From: Metallococcus carri
GTDB taxonomy: Bacteria; Actinomycetota; Actinomycetes; Actinomycetales; Dermatophilaceae
NCBI RefSeq assembly: GCF_011440275.1
Contig: NZ_JAAOIV010000001.1
Location: forward strand, 186,001 to 250,000
Reading direction: 5' to 3'
DNA: 64,000 bases
Every line of letters starts with the position of its first letter. Position 1 is the first letter of the stretch. The notes under the pieces were generated by a model. The model was not told the DNA's origin and ran no database searches. It saw only the letters and a program-made list of their open reading frames with translations. The position numbers and the translations under genes are program-made. Below are positions 1 to 8,488 of the stretch, piece after piece.

Positions 1-1495
1 CCTCGGCAGCGAGGAGGTCTTCGGCGGAGAACGCCGTGGAGTGCTTGGGCCGGAACACGCTCGTCCCGTCGACGCGACGGAAGACAGCAGGGCTGGCGGC
101 CAACTCGGGCGGGGTGAGCCGAAGCGAGGCCTTTTCGGCGGCATCGACGACCATCCCGACGATCGCCTCGCGATCCCGTGTGCTGGCGAACCTCCATCCC
201 ATGGTCTGTCTTGAGGCTTCGGCGTGCAGGTTCCACCGCCGCCACGTCGACCGTTTCTCACCGACCACGGCCACCACCGCGGCCCCGAGTGCCGCAACTG
301 TCTCCAGCGGTACATCATCAGCCCGCAACACCGCCGGGGTATCGGTGCCGGTCACGCCGCGCGCCCACGCCGTGGCATCGTGCCCGAGGAGGACGCTGGC
401 ACGGGTGCGCCACTGCTCGGTGAGGTCGGCCAGTGACCGGACCTGCTTGTCGGGTCGGGTGGCGAGGGTGGCTTGGGCGCGCAGCTTCACGATCGTCGCC
501 GCCGAGGGCCGCCGGCCATGCTCGGTGACGTACTCGGCGATGAGCCGATCGGCCTCGACCTCGATGTCGTGCGAGCGGGTCGAGAAGGCTGCAATCAGTG
601 TCTCCGGGACTGCGGTGATTTCCCAGGAGGGGTTGCGGTCCCGTCCTCGCTCCCGTGCCTCCCAGCCGAGGCCGAAGGTGCGGGTGAGCCGGTCGGCCAG
701 CACCGCGTTGTAATGCTCGGACAGGGAAACCACGGCGGCGTGCATCGGCCGTCCGTCCAGCGACCGCCACCGCCCGTCCATCGCTGTCTGGACCTTGTTG
801 CTGACCACGACGTGAGTGTGGAGCTGCGGGTCGCCGGCGCGGGAGTCGTAGTGGTCGAACCCGGTGGCGATCAGCCCGGTCACATCGACCTGGGCGACCG
901 CACCATCGCCGGCCGCCGTGATACCGGTGCGGGTGGCCGCGACCTCGCGTTCCATGAAGTCCACCACCTCCGCGACCGCCTCATGGTGGGCCTGGGCGAT
1001 CAACGCCTGCGCCCCCGCGTCGGCCACTCCCCAGAGCACCGAGACCGACTTCGGCACCGAGAAGGTGTAGTCGAACCCGGCCACCGCCCGCCGACTCCCC
1101 CGCGCGGTCTCCTCGGCTTCAATTTGCGCGATCGCTTCGGCCCGGCCTGCTGGCCCTAACTCAACCGGCAGTTGGTCGACGCGCTGCTTGATGCGCTCGG
1201 TGACTGGGGCGTAGTCCGGGAAGGCCCTTCCGAGCGGTTCACCGGTGACGGGGTCGCGGCCCATCCCGACCAAGAGCTGGAGCTGCGGCTCCGAAACCTG
1301 GTCCCCGGTCGCGAGCTGACCACCACCCAAGCCGGCGAGGCCGGAGCCGAGCCACCGTCCCGGCGGGGTACCTTCCTCCGCGTAGTATCGCGTCAACGGC
1401 GTCGACAGCGACCGGTCACCATCCGCGGCGGCTACGCTGCGAAGCAGGTACTTGTAGCCGTCACCGGCACTCATCACGCGCATCGAAACCGTCAT
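1..1495 (-). CDS. MobF (TrwC/TraA-type) conjugative relaxase, C-terminus beyond window
   Basis: Reading the minus strand from the ATG at 1495 gives an open frame to base 1 (about 498 codons), so only the N-terminal relaxase part is visible. MobF relaxases nick oriT and stay bound to the transferred strand through an N-terminal tyrosine. Candidate tyrosines are Y14 and Y16. The metal-binding histidine motif is clear in the segment FDHYDSRAGDPQLHTH, and the text PPGRWLGSGLAGL is typical of actinobacterial family members. The helicase domain expected in the C-terminus lies outside the window. The gene reads away from the restriction locus, and the 400-bp spacer upstream is a natural place for oriT. 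The family call is firm; the exact start is less so, because GTG and ATG codons follow closely. Confidence 0.9.
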   Translation of the reverse strand, partial: MTVSMRVMSAGDGYKYLLRSVAAADGDRSLSTPLTRYYAEEGTPPGRWLGSGLAGLGGGQLATGDQVSEPQLQLLVGMGRDPVTGEPLGRAFPDYAPVTERIKQRVDQLPVELGPAGRAEAIAQIEAEETARGSRRAVAGFDYTFSVPKSVSVLWGVADAGAQALIAQAHHEAVAEVVDFMEREVAATRTGITAAGDGAVAQVDVTGLIATGFDHYDSRAGDPQLHTHVVVSNKVQTAMDGRWRSLDGRPMHAAVVSLSEHYNAVLADRLTRTFGLGWEARERGRDRNPSWEITAVPETLIAAFSTRSHDIEVEADRLIAEYVTEHGRRPSAATIVKLRAQATLATRPDKQVRSLADLTEQWRTRASVLLGHDATAWARGVTGTDTPAVLRADDVPLETVAALGAAVVAVVGEKRSTWRRWNLHAEASRQTMGWRFASTRDREAIVGMVVDAAEKASLRLTPPELAASPAVFRRVDGTSVFRPKHSTAFSAEDLLAAE

Positions 1496-1855
1496 GCAAA
1501 ATAGGTGTGTCCCAACCTGATCCATGAGCTGCGCGGGGTCCCTCAGCCCAAACAAGTGTTCACGCGACCGTCCGCCAGGAGACACGGCTGAGCTGTCGGT
1601 AGCACCGACGTCGGGACGCCGGCTAGCGGCACAGGTCGAGGGCGGGTGTGCGGACAGAATGGGGCGAAGCACGGACCGCCAGTGGTGCGCGTTGCCGAGT
1701 TCGGAGGATGCGTGCGAGCGCGTAGCGGAACTGCCTTCAAGAGGATGTTCGATGGCGGAGGTTCGGCGAGTGAGGGTGCCAGCGCGCCCGCTGGGCTCGC
1801 CCGGCAGGCGCCGTTTAAGTGAGCGCACCTAGCTGCGGGTCCACCAAAGACACAC
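1496..1855. other. non-coding spacer between relaxase and hsdR, possible oriT region
   Basis: I find no convincing gene here. The open frames present have no recognisable domain. The spacer contains short perfect inverted repeats: GTCGGT-agc-ACCGAC at 1595-1609 and CCAGCG-cgcc-CGCTGG at 1779-1794. Relaxase genes are often next to their oriT, so this is the best in-window place to look for the nick site, but I cannot identify a nic sequence. Confidence 0.35.
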
Positions 1856-1902
1856 CATCAGACCATATCGGTCTGATGCCGGGTGTCGTCTAAACTGGCT
1901 GC
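1856..1902 (+). promoter_or_regulatory. hsdR leaderless promoter with overlapping palindromic operator
   Basis: A perfect inverted repeat, CATCAGACC-atatc-GGTCTGATG, occupies 1856-1878. A good -10 hexamer, TAAACT, lies at 1891-1896, six bases before the hsdR ATG at 1903. That spacing is typical of leaderless actinobacterial transcripts, and no Shine-Dalgarno sequence is present. The palindrome covers the expected -35 position, so a repressor bound there would block transcription. The regulator is unknown; the HTH-kinase at 6536 is one candidate. Confidence 0.6.
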
Positions 1903-4455
1903 ATGAACCGGGATGAACGCCAGACGCGCGCCACCCTCATCGATCCGTTATTGCGGTCGTCCGGCTGGGCAGAGGATCAGGTGGAGCGTGAGTACGCATA
2001 CCGTCCTGGCAAGCTTCGGCTGCTCGGTGAGCAAACAGTGCGGGACGAACCGCAGTTCGTCGATTACGTGCTGCGCGACGAGCCGCGCGGCGCAATCCTC
2101 GCTGCCGTGGAGGCGAAGGACGAGAGCCACGCGCCGGGTGCGGGGATGCAGCAGGCATTGGCCTATGCGACCGACGTCCTCGCGCCATTCGCTTTCGCGA
2201 CGAATGGGCACGAGATCGTGGAGCAGGACATGCGCACCGGCGCGGTTCGCCGACTCACGGAGTTCCCCTCGCCGGACGAGCTGCTGAAGCGGTGGCAATC
2301 CGATGTCACATGGCGCGGTCAGACAGTCACGGGCAGGCGCGGGGGTGAGGCCTCCAATCCGCTGCTGCAGCCGGCCTACAGCTTGCCCGGCGCCCCGTCG
2401 ATGCGCTACTACCAGGAGCGGGCAGTCTCAGCGGCGATCGAGCAGATGCTGATTGGGCACCGTCGTGCCTTGCTGTCGCTAGCTACCGGTACGGGTAAGA
2501 CGTTCATCGCGTTCAACATTGTCTACAAACTGCTCACCAGCCGGTACCTCAAGCGCGTCCTCTTCATCGCAGACCGAGTTAACCTGCGCGACCAGGCCTA
2601 CAACGAGTTTGGCGGGCTGGGCGACCGCCGCGGCGTCGTGATGGGTGGGCACGTGCCGCTTGAGCGTGATGTGCACTTCGCCATCTACCAGTCACTCTAC
2701 GCACAATCACCGGCAGGACCACGCGTCTTTGAGCGGTACCCGCGTGATTATTTCGACCTCGTGATCGTCGACGAGTGCCACCGTAGCGGATACGGCGACT
2801 GGGGAGCCATCCTTGAGCACTTCGACACCGCCTTCCATCTCGGTATGACGGCGACGCCCAAGGAAGACGACTCAATCAACACGTATAGCTTCTTCGCCTC
2901 CGAGAACGCAGACGACCGGGGTCAGCCGCGCCCTGTCTATGAGTACTCACTTGGGCGGGGAATCGACGACGGGTTCCTCGCCACTTACAAGGTCCTGAAG
3001 GTCAGCACCAGCGTCGACGAAGGCCTCGTGATCAACGATGAGATCGAGCGTGGGGCCGAGCTACTCGTACCCGAGGGGACCACACCCCGCGATGTCTACG
3101 AGATGCGGGCCTTTGAGCGGGACATCATCGTGCCGGACCGAACCCGGGTGCTGTGTGACCACCTGGCCGGTGTCTTGCGGACCTACGGCCCGCTCGACAA
3201 GACCATGGTGTTCTGCGTCACCATGGAGCACGCCGAGCTCGTCCGCAGTGAGATGCAGCGGCTGCTCGGCTCCGAGACCGGCAAGAACCTCTACGCGGCA
3301 CGAATCGTCAGCGAGGAGCGAGACGCCCAGGCCACACTTGAGCAATTTCAGCTCGCGTCCTCCACGGAGCCGGTGGTCGTGACAACCGTCGATCTGCTTT
3401 CGACGGGCGTCAACGCGCCCTCAGTGCGCAACATCGTCTTTATGAAGCCGATCGGTTCGGTGACAACGTTTAAGCAGATCATCGGTCGCGGCAGCCGCAT
3501 CGATGCGCTGACCGGCAAAACGTTCTTCCGGGTCATCGATTACACGAATGCCACCCGGCTGTTCGACGAATGGGATCTGCCCAGCCAACCCACCGTCACA
3601 GGGCCGCTGACCGGAAATGTCACCATCGCTGGATACGTGCAGGATGAGGAGTCCGGCGAGCCCGTCGGTGGCGCGTCGCTCTCCGTGCGACTCCAGGGGC
3701 GCCTGCTTGCCGAAACTCGTTGCGCAACTGATGGAAGCTTCGACGTTTCAGACCTGCCGAGTGCGGTACTCGACGTGTTTATCTCTGCCAGCGGATATAC
3801 CCGACGGCATTCTCGCGTCGACAGCACATCGGATGACGCACGGAACCTCGTGGTCGCGCTGCGGCGCCCATCGCAGGGCGAACGGCGGGTGAGGATCTCC
3901 GGGCTGGAGGTATCGATCAAGGACGAGATCGAAGTTGACTTCGGCAACGGCCATGTCCTTCCGAGCTCGGATTACCTGGCACGCGCTAAGGCTGTCATCC
4001 GCGAGCGGGTGGAGTCGCTCGACGAGCTGCGAGGCGCATGGCGGGAGCGTGCACAGCGTGACTCACTCAGTGAATATTTGGCTATACGTCAAGTCACGCC
4101 CGAGTTGCTCGGACTCGTCATTGGCCGCACTGACGTAGACGCCTTCGACCTGCTCGCCGCAGCCGCCTTTGACGCTCCCATGACAAGTCGGGAGGCGCGG
4201 GCGGCCGCGGCGCAGGGCGAACTGGAGAAAAAGTACCCGAAGCTCCCTGACGGATTGATCGCCGCGGTACTCGACAAGTTCCGTCTCGGCGGCACCGCTG
4301 AGATCTCCAGTAGCGAGCTTTTCAGTCTCCTTCCCTTCAGCGCGACCTGGGGAGGCGTCCTCGGAGTGGCTTCCCAACTCGGCGGTCCAGAGCACGTCGC
4401 CGCGTTCCTCCAAGACGTACAGATTTGCCTCTTCGATACAGAAATTGACGGATGA
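1903..4455 (+). CDS. hsdR: type I restriction enzyme R subunit (HsdR), EcoEI-like, with extra beta-sandwich domain
   Basis: This 850-residue protein would be the ATP-dependent translocase and nuclease of a type I restriction system. An N-terminal PD-(D/E)xK nuclease is visible (D54, then E70-A-K72 in AVEAKDE). It is followed by an SF2 helicase with Walker A ATGTGKT at about 194-200, DECH near 290, GMTATP, and motif VI (GRGSR). Around residues 567-650 there is an unusual insertion with the pattern of a carboxypeptidase regulatory-like (transthyretin-type) beta-sandwich: GEPVGGASLSVRLQG, then DGSFDVSDLP. The C-terminal part resembles the EcoEI_R C-terminal domain. The stop overlaps the next ATG (ATGA), so expression is coupled to hsdM. 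The start is the first ATG after the leaderless promoter. Confidence 0.93.
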   Translation: MNRDERQTRATLIDPLLRSSGWAEDQVEREYAYRPGKLRLLGEQTVRDEPQFVDYVLRDEPRGAILAAVEAKDESHAPGAGMQQALAYATDVLAPFAFATNGHEIVEQDMRTGAVRRLTEFPSPDELLKRWQSDVTWRGQTVTGRRGGEASNPLLQPAYSLPGAPSMRYYQERAVSAAIEQMLIGHRRALLSLATGTGKTFIAFNIVYKLLTSRYLKRVLFIADRVNLRDQAYNEFGGLGDRRGVVMGGHVPLERDVHFAIYQSLYAQSPAGPRVFERYPRDYFDLVIVDECHRSGYGDWGAILEHFDTAFHLGMTATPKEDDSINTYSFFASENADDRGQPRPVYEYSLGRGIDDGFLATYKVLKVSTSVDEGLVINDEIERGAELLVPEGTTPRDVYEMRAFERDIIVPDRTRVLCDHLAGVLRTYGPLDKTMVFCVTMEHAELVRSEMQRLLGSETGKNLYAARIVSEERDAQATLEQFQLASSTEPVVVTTVDLLSTGVNAPSVRNIVFMKPIGSVTTFKQIIGRGSRIDALTGKTFFRVIDYTNATRLFDEWDLPSQPTVTGPLTGNVTIAGYVQDEESGEPVGGASLSVRLQGRLLAETRCATDGSFDVSDLPSAVLDVFISASGYTRRHSRVDSTSDDARNLVVALRRPSQGERRVRISGLEVSIKDEIEVDFGNGHVLPSSDYLARAKAVIRERVESLDELRGAWRERAQRDSLSEYLAIRQVTPELLGLVIGRTDVDAFDLLAAAAFDAPMTSREARAAAAQGELEKKYPKLPDGLIAAVLDKFRLGGTAEISSSELFSLLPFSATWGGVLGVASQLGGPEHVAAFLQDVQICLFDTEIDG

Positions 4456-6479
4456 CACTCTTCGAACTGCAAGCAAAGATCAAGTCTGCCTCAGATAAGA
4501 TGCGGGCCGACGACAACACCAAGAACGCGCTAAAGTACTTGGAACAACTGACGTGGCTGCTATTCCTCAAAGTCCTCGACTCGATGGAAGAGACCAAAGA
4601 AATGGTTGCCCGGATCGACGGGGCAACGTATCGGCCGCTTATCGCAGGCAAGTACCGCTGGAAGACCTGGGCACGGAACAACAAGCTGACCGGTGATGAA
4701 CTCATCGAGTTTGTGACCGACGACCTTTTGCCCTACCTCCGAGGACTGCGGGGAAGCGCAAGAGCAGAGCGGATCGCAGCGATCTTCGGCGAGATTCGCA
4801 CCGTGATGAAGTCGGGGTATTCGCTCAAAGAGGTCATCGCTATCGTCGACTCGATCGACTTCCATGCTCTCAACAACCACCACGCGATGAGCGTCATCTA
4901 TGAGTCGCTGTTGGCACAAACAGCTGACGCCGGGTGGTCTGGGGAGTTCTACACGCCCCGCCCCGTCGTCGAGTCGATGGTGCGCATTATCGACCCGACA
5001 CTCGGGGAACGGATCTACGACCCCTGCTGCGGTTCGGCTGGCTTCTTGGTGGCATCCGCCGAACATGTCGCCTCAGCAACCAAGACGGTCGAGGACAAGG
5101 AGCGTTTCAACTCCGCGACGTTTTTCGGTCAGGAGTCAGGCGAGATCGCCGCGCTTGTCGGCACGATGAACCTCATCCTGCACGGCGTCGAGGACCCCCA
5201 GGTGGTCAGACGCAACACCCTTGAGCAGGACACCCGAAACGTCAATCCGAGCGATCAGTTCGACGTCATCCTCACAAACCCGCCCTTCGGCGGAACCGAG
5301 AATCCACAGGTCCAACAGAACTTCCCGAGCAGGTCCGCAGCCACCGAGTTGCTCTTTCTCCAGCACTGCATGGCCAAACTCCGTGATGGTGGACGCGCGG
5401 CCATCGTCCTGCCCGACGGCATCCTTTACCGCACCGAGACGGCGTTCTCAACCGTCCGACGCCGCCTGCTTAACGAGTTCAACGTCACGGCTATCGTGCG
5501 GCTGCCCACAGGGGTTTTCCCGACTGCGGCGGACACACGCACCAATCTGATTTTCTTCTCCAAGGCCGGACGCACACAAACGATCCGCTACTACCAGGTA
5601 CCGAACCCGCCCGGGAAACGGTCATACAGCAAGACCAACCCGCTCCCCGTGGAAGTTCTCACCGGTGCCGAGCGCTGGGTCGTCCACGGTGTCGCAGACG
5701 AGTACTCATGGGAGGTCGACTACGACACCATCATCGACAACGGGTACGACCTCGACATCCCCTGGCCAAACGCGGCCTTTTCTTCAGACGCGGCCTCAGC
5801 AGGCGCGCGCATTGAAGAACTGCGCAACCGCTTGGCGACACTGACGGAACTCACCGACGCTCTGGCCAAGGCACACGAATCGCTGGAATCCTACCCGCTC
5901 GGTGAAAACATCAAGATCGGCGACTGGGCAGTTGAGGCAGGCGCACGAGCGGGCTCCCGCACCCCCGATCGCTACGTTGGCGTGTCGAACGAGGGTGGGC
6001 TCACTCCGTTCAAGGGCACGCCCGCCAAGGACACTAGTCGCTACCGGGAACTGCGGCCGGGCGACTTCGTCTACAACCCGATGCGCGTCAATGTCGGCTC
6101 CATCGCGCTGTGCCGACGCGAGGAGGAGGCCGGTTGGGTCAGCCCCGACTATGTCGTCTTCCGCCTCGCGGAGGGTGCTCCGTTCAGCGACGAGTACCTA
6201 CTCATGTACCTCAAGAGCGAGCAGGGCAAGGCCGAGATTGTGCGCGAGAGCCGCGGCGCAGTACGCAGGCGCCTCTATTTCGACGGTGTCCGGAAGATCA
6301 ACGTGCCAGTCCCAGGGGACACCGAGTCCTGGTCGGCACTCATCGCATCTTTCGCGGCCGTTCGGCGGCACCTGCGCGAACTGCCCGCGACCGCGCTGAC
6401 CACGCTCGCGGCGTTCGAGGCTGCCGCCTTCAGCCCGCGCGGGGCCGTCACCGACACACCGGCCGAAGTAATGGTGTAG
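4452..6479 (+). CDS. hsdM: HsdM-HsdS fusion: type I adenine methyltransferase with one target-recognition domain
   Basis: Residues 1-470 are an HsdM-type N6-adenine methyltransferase. They include an N-terminal helical bundle, SAM-binding DPCCGSAGF near 190 and catalytic NPPFGG near 276. A helical linker follows, and then a single HsdS-like target-recognition domain at about 480-665 (LRPGDFVYNP, a DEYLLMYLKS segment and a conserved VPVPG segment). Normal HsdS proteins are separate and carry two such domains. Here one half-specificity unit is fused to M, so two copies would need to assemble to read a bipartite site, probably a palindromic one. No separate hsdS is nearby. The start overlaps the hsdR stop by four bases. 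Confidence 0.9.
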   Translation: MTLFELQAKIKSASDKMRADDNTKNALKYLEQLTWLLFLKVLDSMEETKEMVARIDGATYRPLIAGKYRWKTWARNNKLTGDELIEFVTDDLLPYLRGLRGSARAERIAAIFGEIRTVMKSGYSLKEVIAIVDSIDFHALNNHHAMSVIYESLLAQTADAGWSGEFYTPRPVVESMVRIIDPTLGERIYDPCCGSAGFLVASAEHVASATKTVEDKERFNSATFFGQESGEIAALVGTMNLILHGVEDPQVVRRNTLEQDTRNVNPSDQFDVILTNPPFGGTENPQVQQNFPSRSAATELLFLQHCMAKLRDGGRAAIVLPDGILYRTETAFSTVRRRLLNEFNVTAIVRLPTGVFPTAADTRTNLIFFSKAGRTQTIRYYQVPNPPGKRSYSKTNPLPVEVLTGAERWVVHGVADEYSWEVDYDTIIDNGYDLDIPWPNAAFSSDAASAGARIEELRNRLATLTELTDALAKAHESLESYPLGENIKIGDWAVEAGARAGSRTPDRYVGVSNEGGLTPFKGTPAKDTSRYRELRPGDFVYNPMRVNVGSIALCRREEEAGWVSPDYVVFRLAEGAPFSDEYLLMYLKSEQGKAEIVRESRGAVRRRLYFDGVRKINVPVPGDTESWSALIASFAAVRRHLRELPATALTTLAAFEAAAFSPRGAVTDTPAEVMV

Positions 6480-6535
6480 TCTCAGCAACGATTATGCTTT
6501 ATGGTGAATTCGCGGCGACTATTCTAGGAGGGATC

Positions 6536-8095
6536 ATGCGGCTGGGCGGTTCGAGTGAGGTAGCAAAGGAGCTGGGTGTCTCACTCTCGCGGGTGACGGC
6601 GCTGCGGCAGCGTCCCGACTTCCCCGACGCCATCGGCGAGATCGCCCAAGGGCCAATATGGGACCTTGACGTCGTGCGCCAATGGAACCAGTCCGGGCTG
6701 CGCCGCTCAACCGCAGGCCGGCCCTCCGCCGATGAAGCCAAACGTACCTTGGGCGGTCGCTTCGTGCGTGAGGACGAGACGATCGGGCACGGCGGCTTCG
6801 CGGACGTCTACCGCGCCATCGACAAGAAGACCGGCGCGACCGTGGCAATCAAGGTCCTCCGCAACGTCGAGGGCATTGAAGAGGAAGCAATCAAGCGATT
6901 CCAGCGCGAACTGCGGATCATGGAGAGGCTCTCGCATCCCAATGTGGTGCAGGTGCTCGCACAAGGCGAGACCACGGAAGGCAAGGTTTGGTACGCCATG
7001 CCGCTCGCCCAGGGAAGTCTGTCGGACCACCTACCGCTCCTAAAGGACAACCCGCCCCTGATTGTCGACGTCATGCGGCAGGTCTGCGCGGGATTGACCT
7101 ACATCCACGCCGAGGGCATCTTCCACCGCGACCTGAAGCCGGGGAACGTTCTCCGACTGGGAACGGAGGACGGAGACGCAGACACCTGGGCTGTATCCGA
7201 CTTCGGACTCGCGGTCATGGCCGAGCGTGACACCGATCCGCTCACATCGACCTACCGACAGGGCCTCGGATCATGGGTCTACACCGCGCCGGAGCAATGG
7301 CAGAACGCGCGCCAAGCAAACCGCCTGTCGGACATATACAGCCTGGGCAAAATGCTCCAGGAACTAGTCACCGGCGAGTGGCCGGTCAACGTCGAGATTC
7401 CTCCAGGCGTCTTCCGACCCGTGATAGAGAAGGCAATCGCCAACTCACCTTCGGCGCGGTACCAGTCAGTTGCTGATTTCCGTGAGGCGGTCGAGCGGAC
7501 GATCGACGCCGAACAGGACCACCAGTTGTGGGAAACCAGAGAAGAACAAGCCGAGCGACTCCGCGACCGCGTTCTCGGAATGCCGACCACCGAGGATCTC
7601 GTCGAGGTCCTCGACTGGGCCCAGTCGCTCGATGAGTACGACCGTGATGACATGTCTGCGCTCGTCCGAGTCTTGCCCTGGATGAGCGCTTCCTCGATCG
7701 GCTCCCTCTGGGAGCGCGACGCGCCAGCGTTCATGCGTGTCATGGAGCGCTTCTGCTCGTACGTGGCAACGGGCAGTTTCTCCTTCGAGTACTGCGATAC
7801 GCTCGCGAACTTCATGCGACGCGTCGCCAATACTACGCGCAGTGCACCAATGCACGGGAAGATCGTCGCAGCCCTGGCACGCCTCGGCGCCCACCACAAC
7901 CGGTGGCACGTCAGAGACGTTCTCGTCAAGATCCTGCAAAGCGAGACCACGCTCGACGGTGCAGCGGAGATAGTCGAGGCACTACGGTCAATACCAATCG
8001 ACGAAGCGCGATGGTCGGTCACCGACTTCACATTGAGGACGCTGCCCCGCCCCGTCCGTGCCGGGCTCACTCCGTTGCTTACAGTGACGAGCTGA
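6536..8095 (+). CDS. HTH-Ser/Thr protein kinase fusion linked to the restriction locus
   Basis: The ATG at 6536 is preceded by AGGAGGG and gives 519 residues. Residues 5-60 look like an excisionase/AlpA-type helix-turn-helix (SSEVAKELGVSLSRVTALRQ). Residues about 78-345 form a complete Hanks-type kinase: glycine loop GHGGFADVYRA at 84-94, lysine K106, HRDLKPGN at 197-204, DFG starting at D222, and a TAPEQW segment. About 170 helical residues of unknown function follow. No membrane segment is visible, so it should be cytoplasmic. The gene starts 56 bp after hsdM/S on the same strand and is probably co-transcribed. A DNA-binding kinase next to a type I system suggests regulation of restriction or an abortive response, which is inference. 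Longer upstream in-frame starts would overlap hsdM/S. Confidence 0.88.
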   Translation: MRLGGSSEVAKELGVSLSRVTALRQRPDFPDAIGEIAQGPIWDLDVVRQWNQSGLRRSTAGRPSADEAKRTLGGRFVREDETIGHGGFADVYRAIDKKTGATVAIKVLRNVEGIEEEAIKRFQRELRIMERLSHPNVVQVLAQGETTEGKVWYAMPLAQGSLSDHLPLLKDNPPLIVDVMRQVCAGLTYIHAEGIFHRDLKPGNVLRLGTEDGDADTWAVSDFGLAVMAERDTDPLTSTYRQGLGSWVYTAPEQWQNARQANRLSDIYSLGKMLQELVTGEWPVNVEIPPGVFRPVIEKAIANSPSARYQSVADFREAVERTIDAEQDHQLWETREEQAERLRDRVLGMPTTEDLVEVLDWAQSLDEYDRDDMSALVRVLPWMSASSIGSLWERDAPAFMRVMERFCSYVATGSFSFEYCDTLANFMRRVANTTRSAPMHGKIVAALARLGAHHNRWHVRDVLVKILQSETTLDGAAEIVEALRSIPIDEARWSVTDFTLRTLPRPVRAGLTPLLTVTS

Positions 8096-8199
8096 GCCTC
8101 CGATCACAACGGCGCCTCACTCGTGGTCCGGTCATTGAGACAGCCCGAACTGCCGAGCAATGTGACGTCTGAGCCGGAAAGCGCACGCAGGGTGTCGCC

Positions 8200-8307
8200 G
8201 TGAGCGGTGACCACTCGATCGGAGAGGCCGCCGGACGCCTCGGGTTGACCGCGAACGCCCTCAGGTACTACGAACGCACCGGCGTCGTCCCGCCCGCGCA
8301 CACATAG
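8200..8307 (+). pseudogene. MerR-family regulator remnant (N-terminal HTH only)
   Basis: A GTG at 8200 opens 35 codons reading SIGEAAGRLGLTANALRYYE and a short continuation, then TAG at 8305. This is the first winged-helix portion of a MerR regulator (the RYYE motif is diagnostic). The rest of the protein, normally 100 or more residues, does not follow in any frame I read. I take it as a truncated gene left by rearrangement. The surrounding stretch 8096-8488 holds nothing else I recognise. Confidence 0.65.
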
Positions 8308-8488
8308 CGATCTGGACGCCTGATCCGATGGCCGACACCTTCCCGTGGCGGTGACCTGTCGACGTTCGGTGGCGCCAGTCCAAAGACCCAGCGGGACACG
8401 TCAGCGGGCGTGGACGTGGCGTCACGGACTTAGCTGATGGCACCGCTACCGTTGATGGAAAGAACTGGCGGGCGTTGGAGGTGACGGT

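Noticed and set aside
1524-1832. 102-codon frame upstream of hsdR
   Set aside because: It has no ribosome site or domain and is better read as spacer with hairpins.
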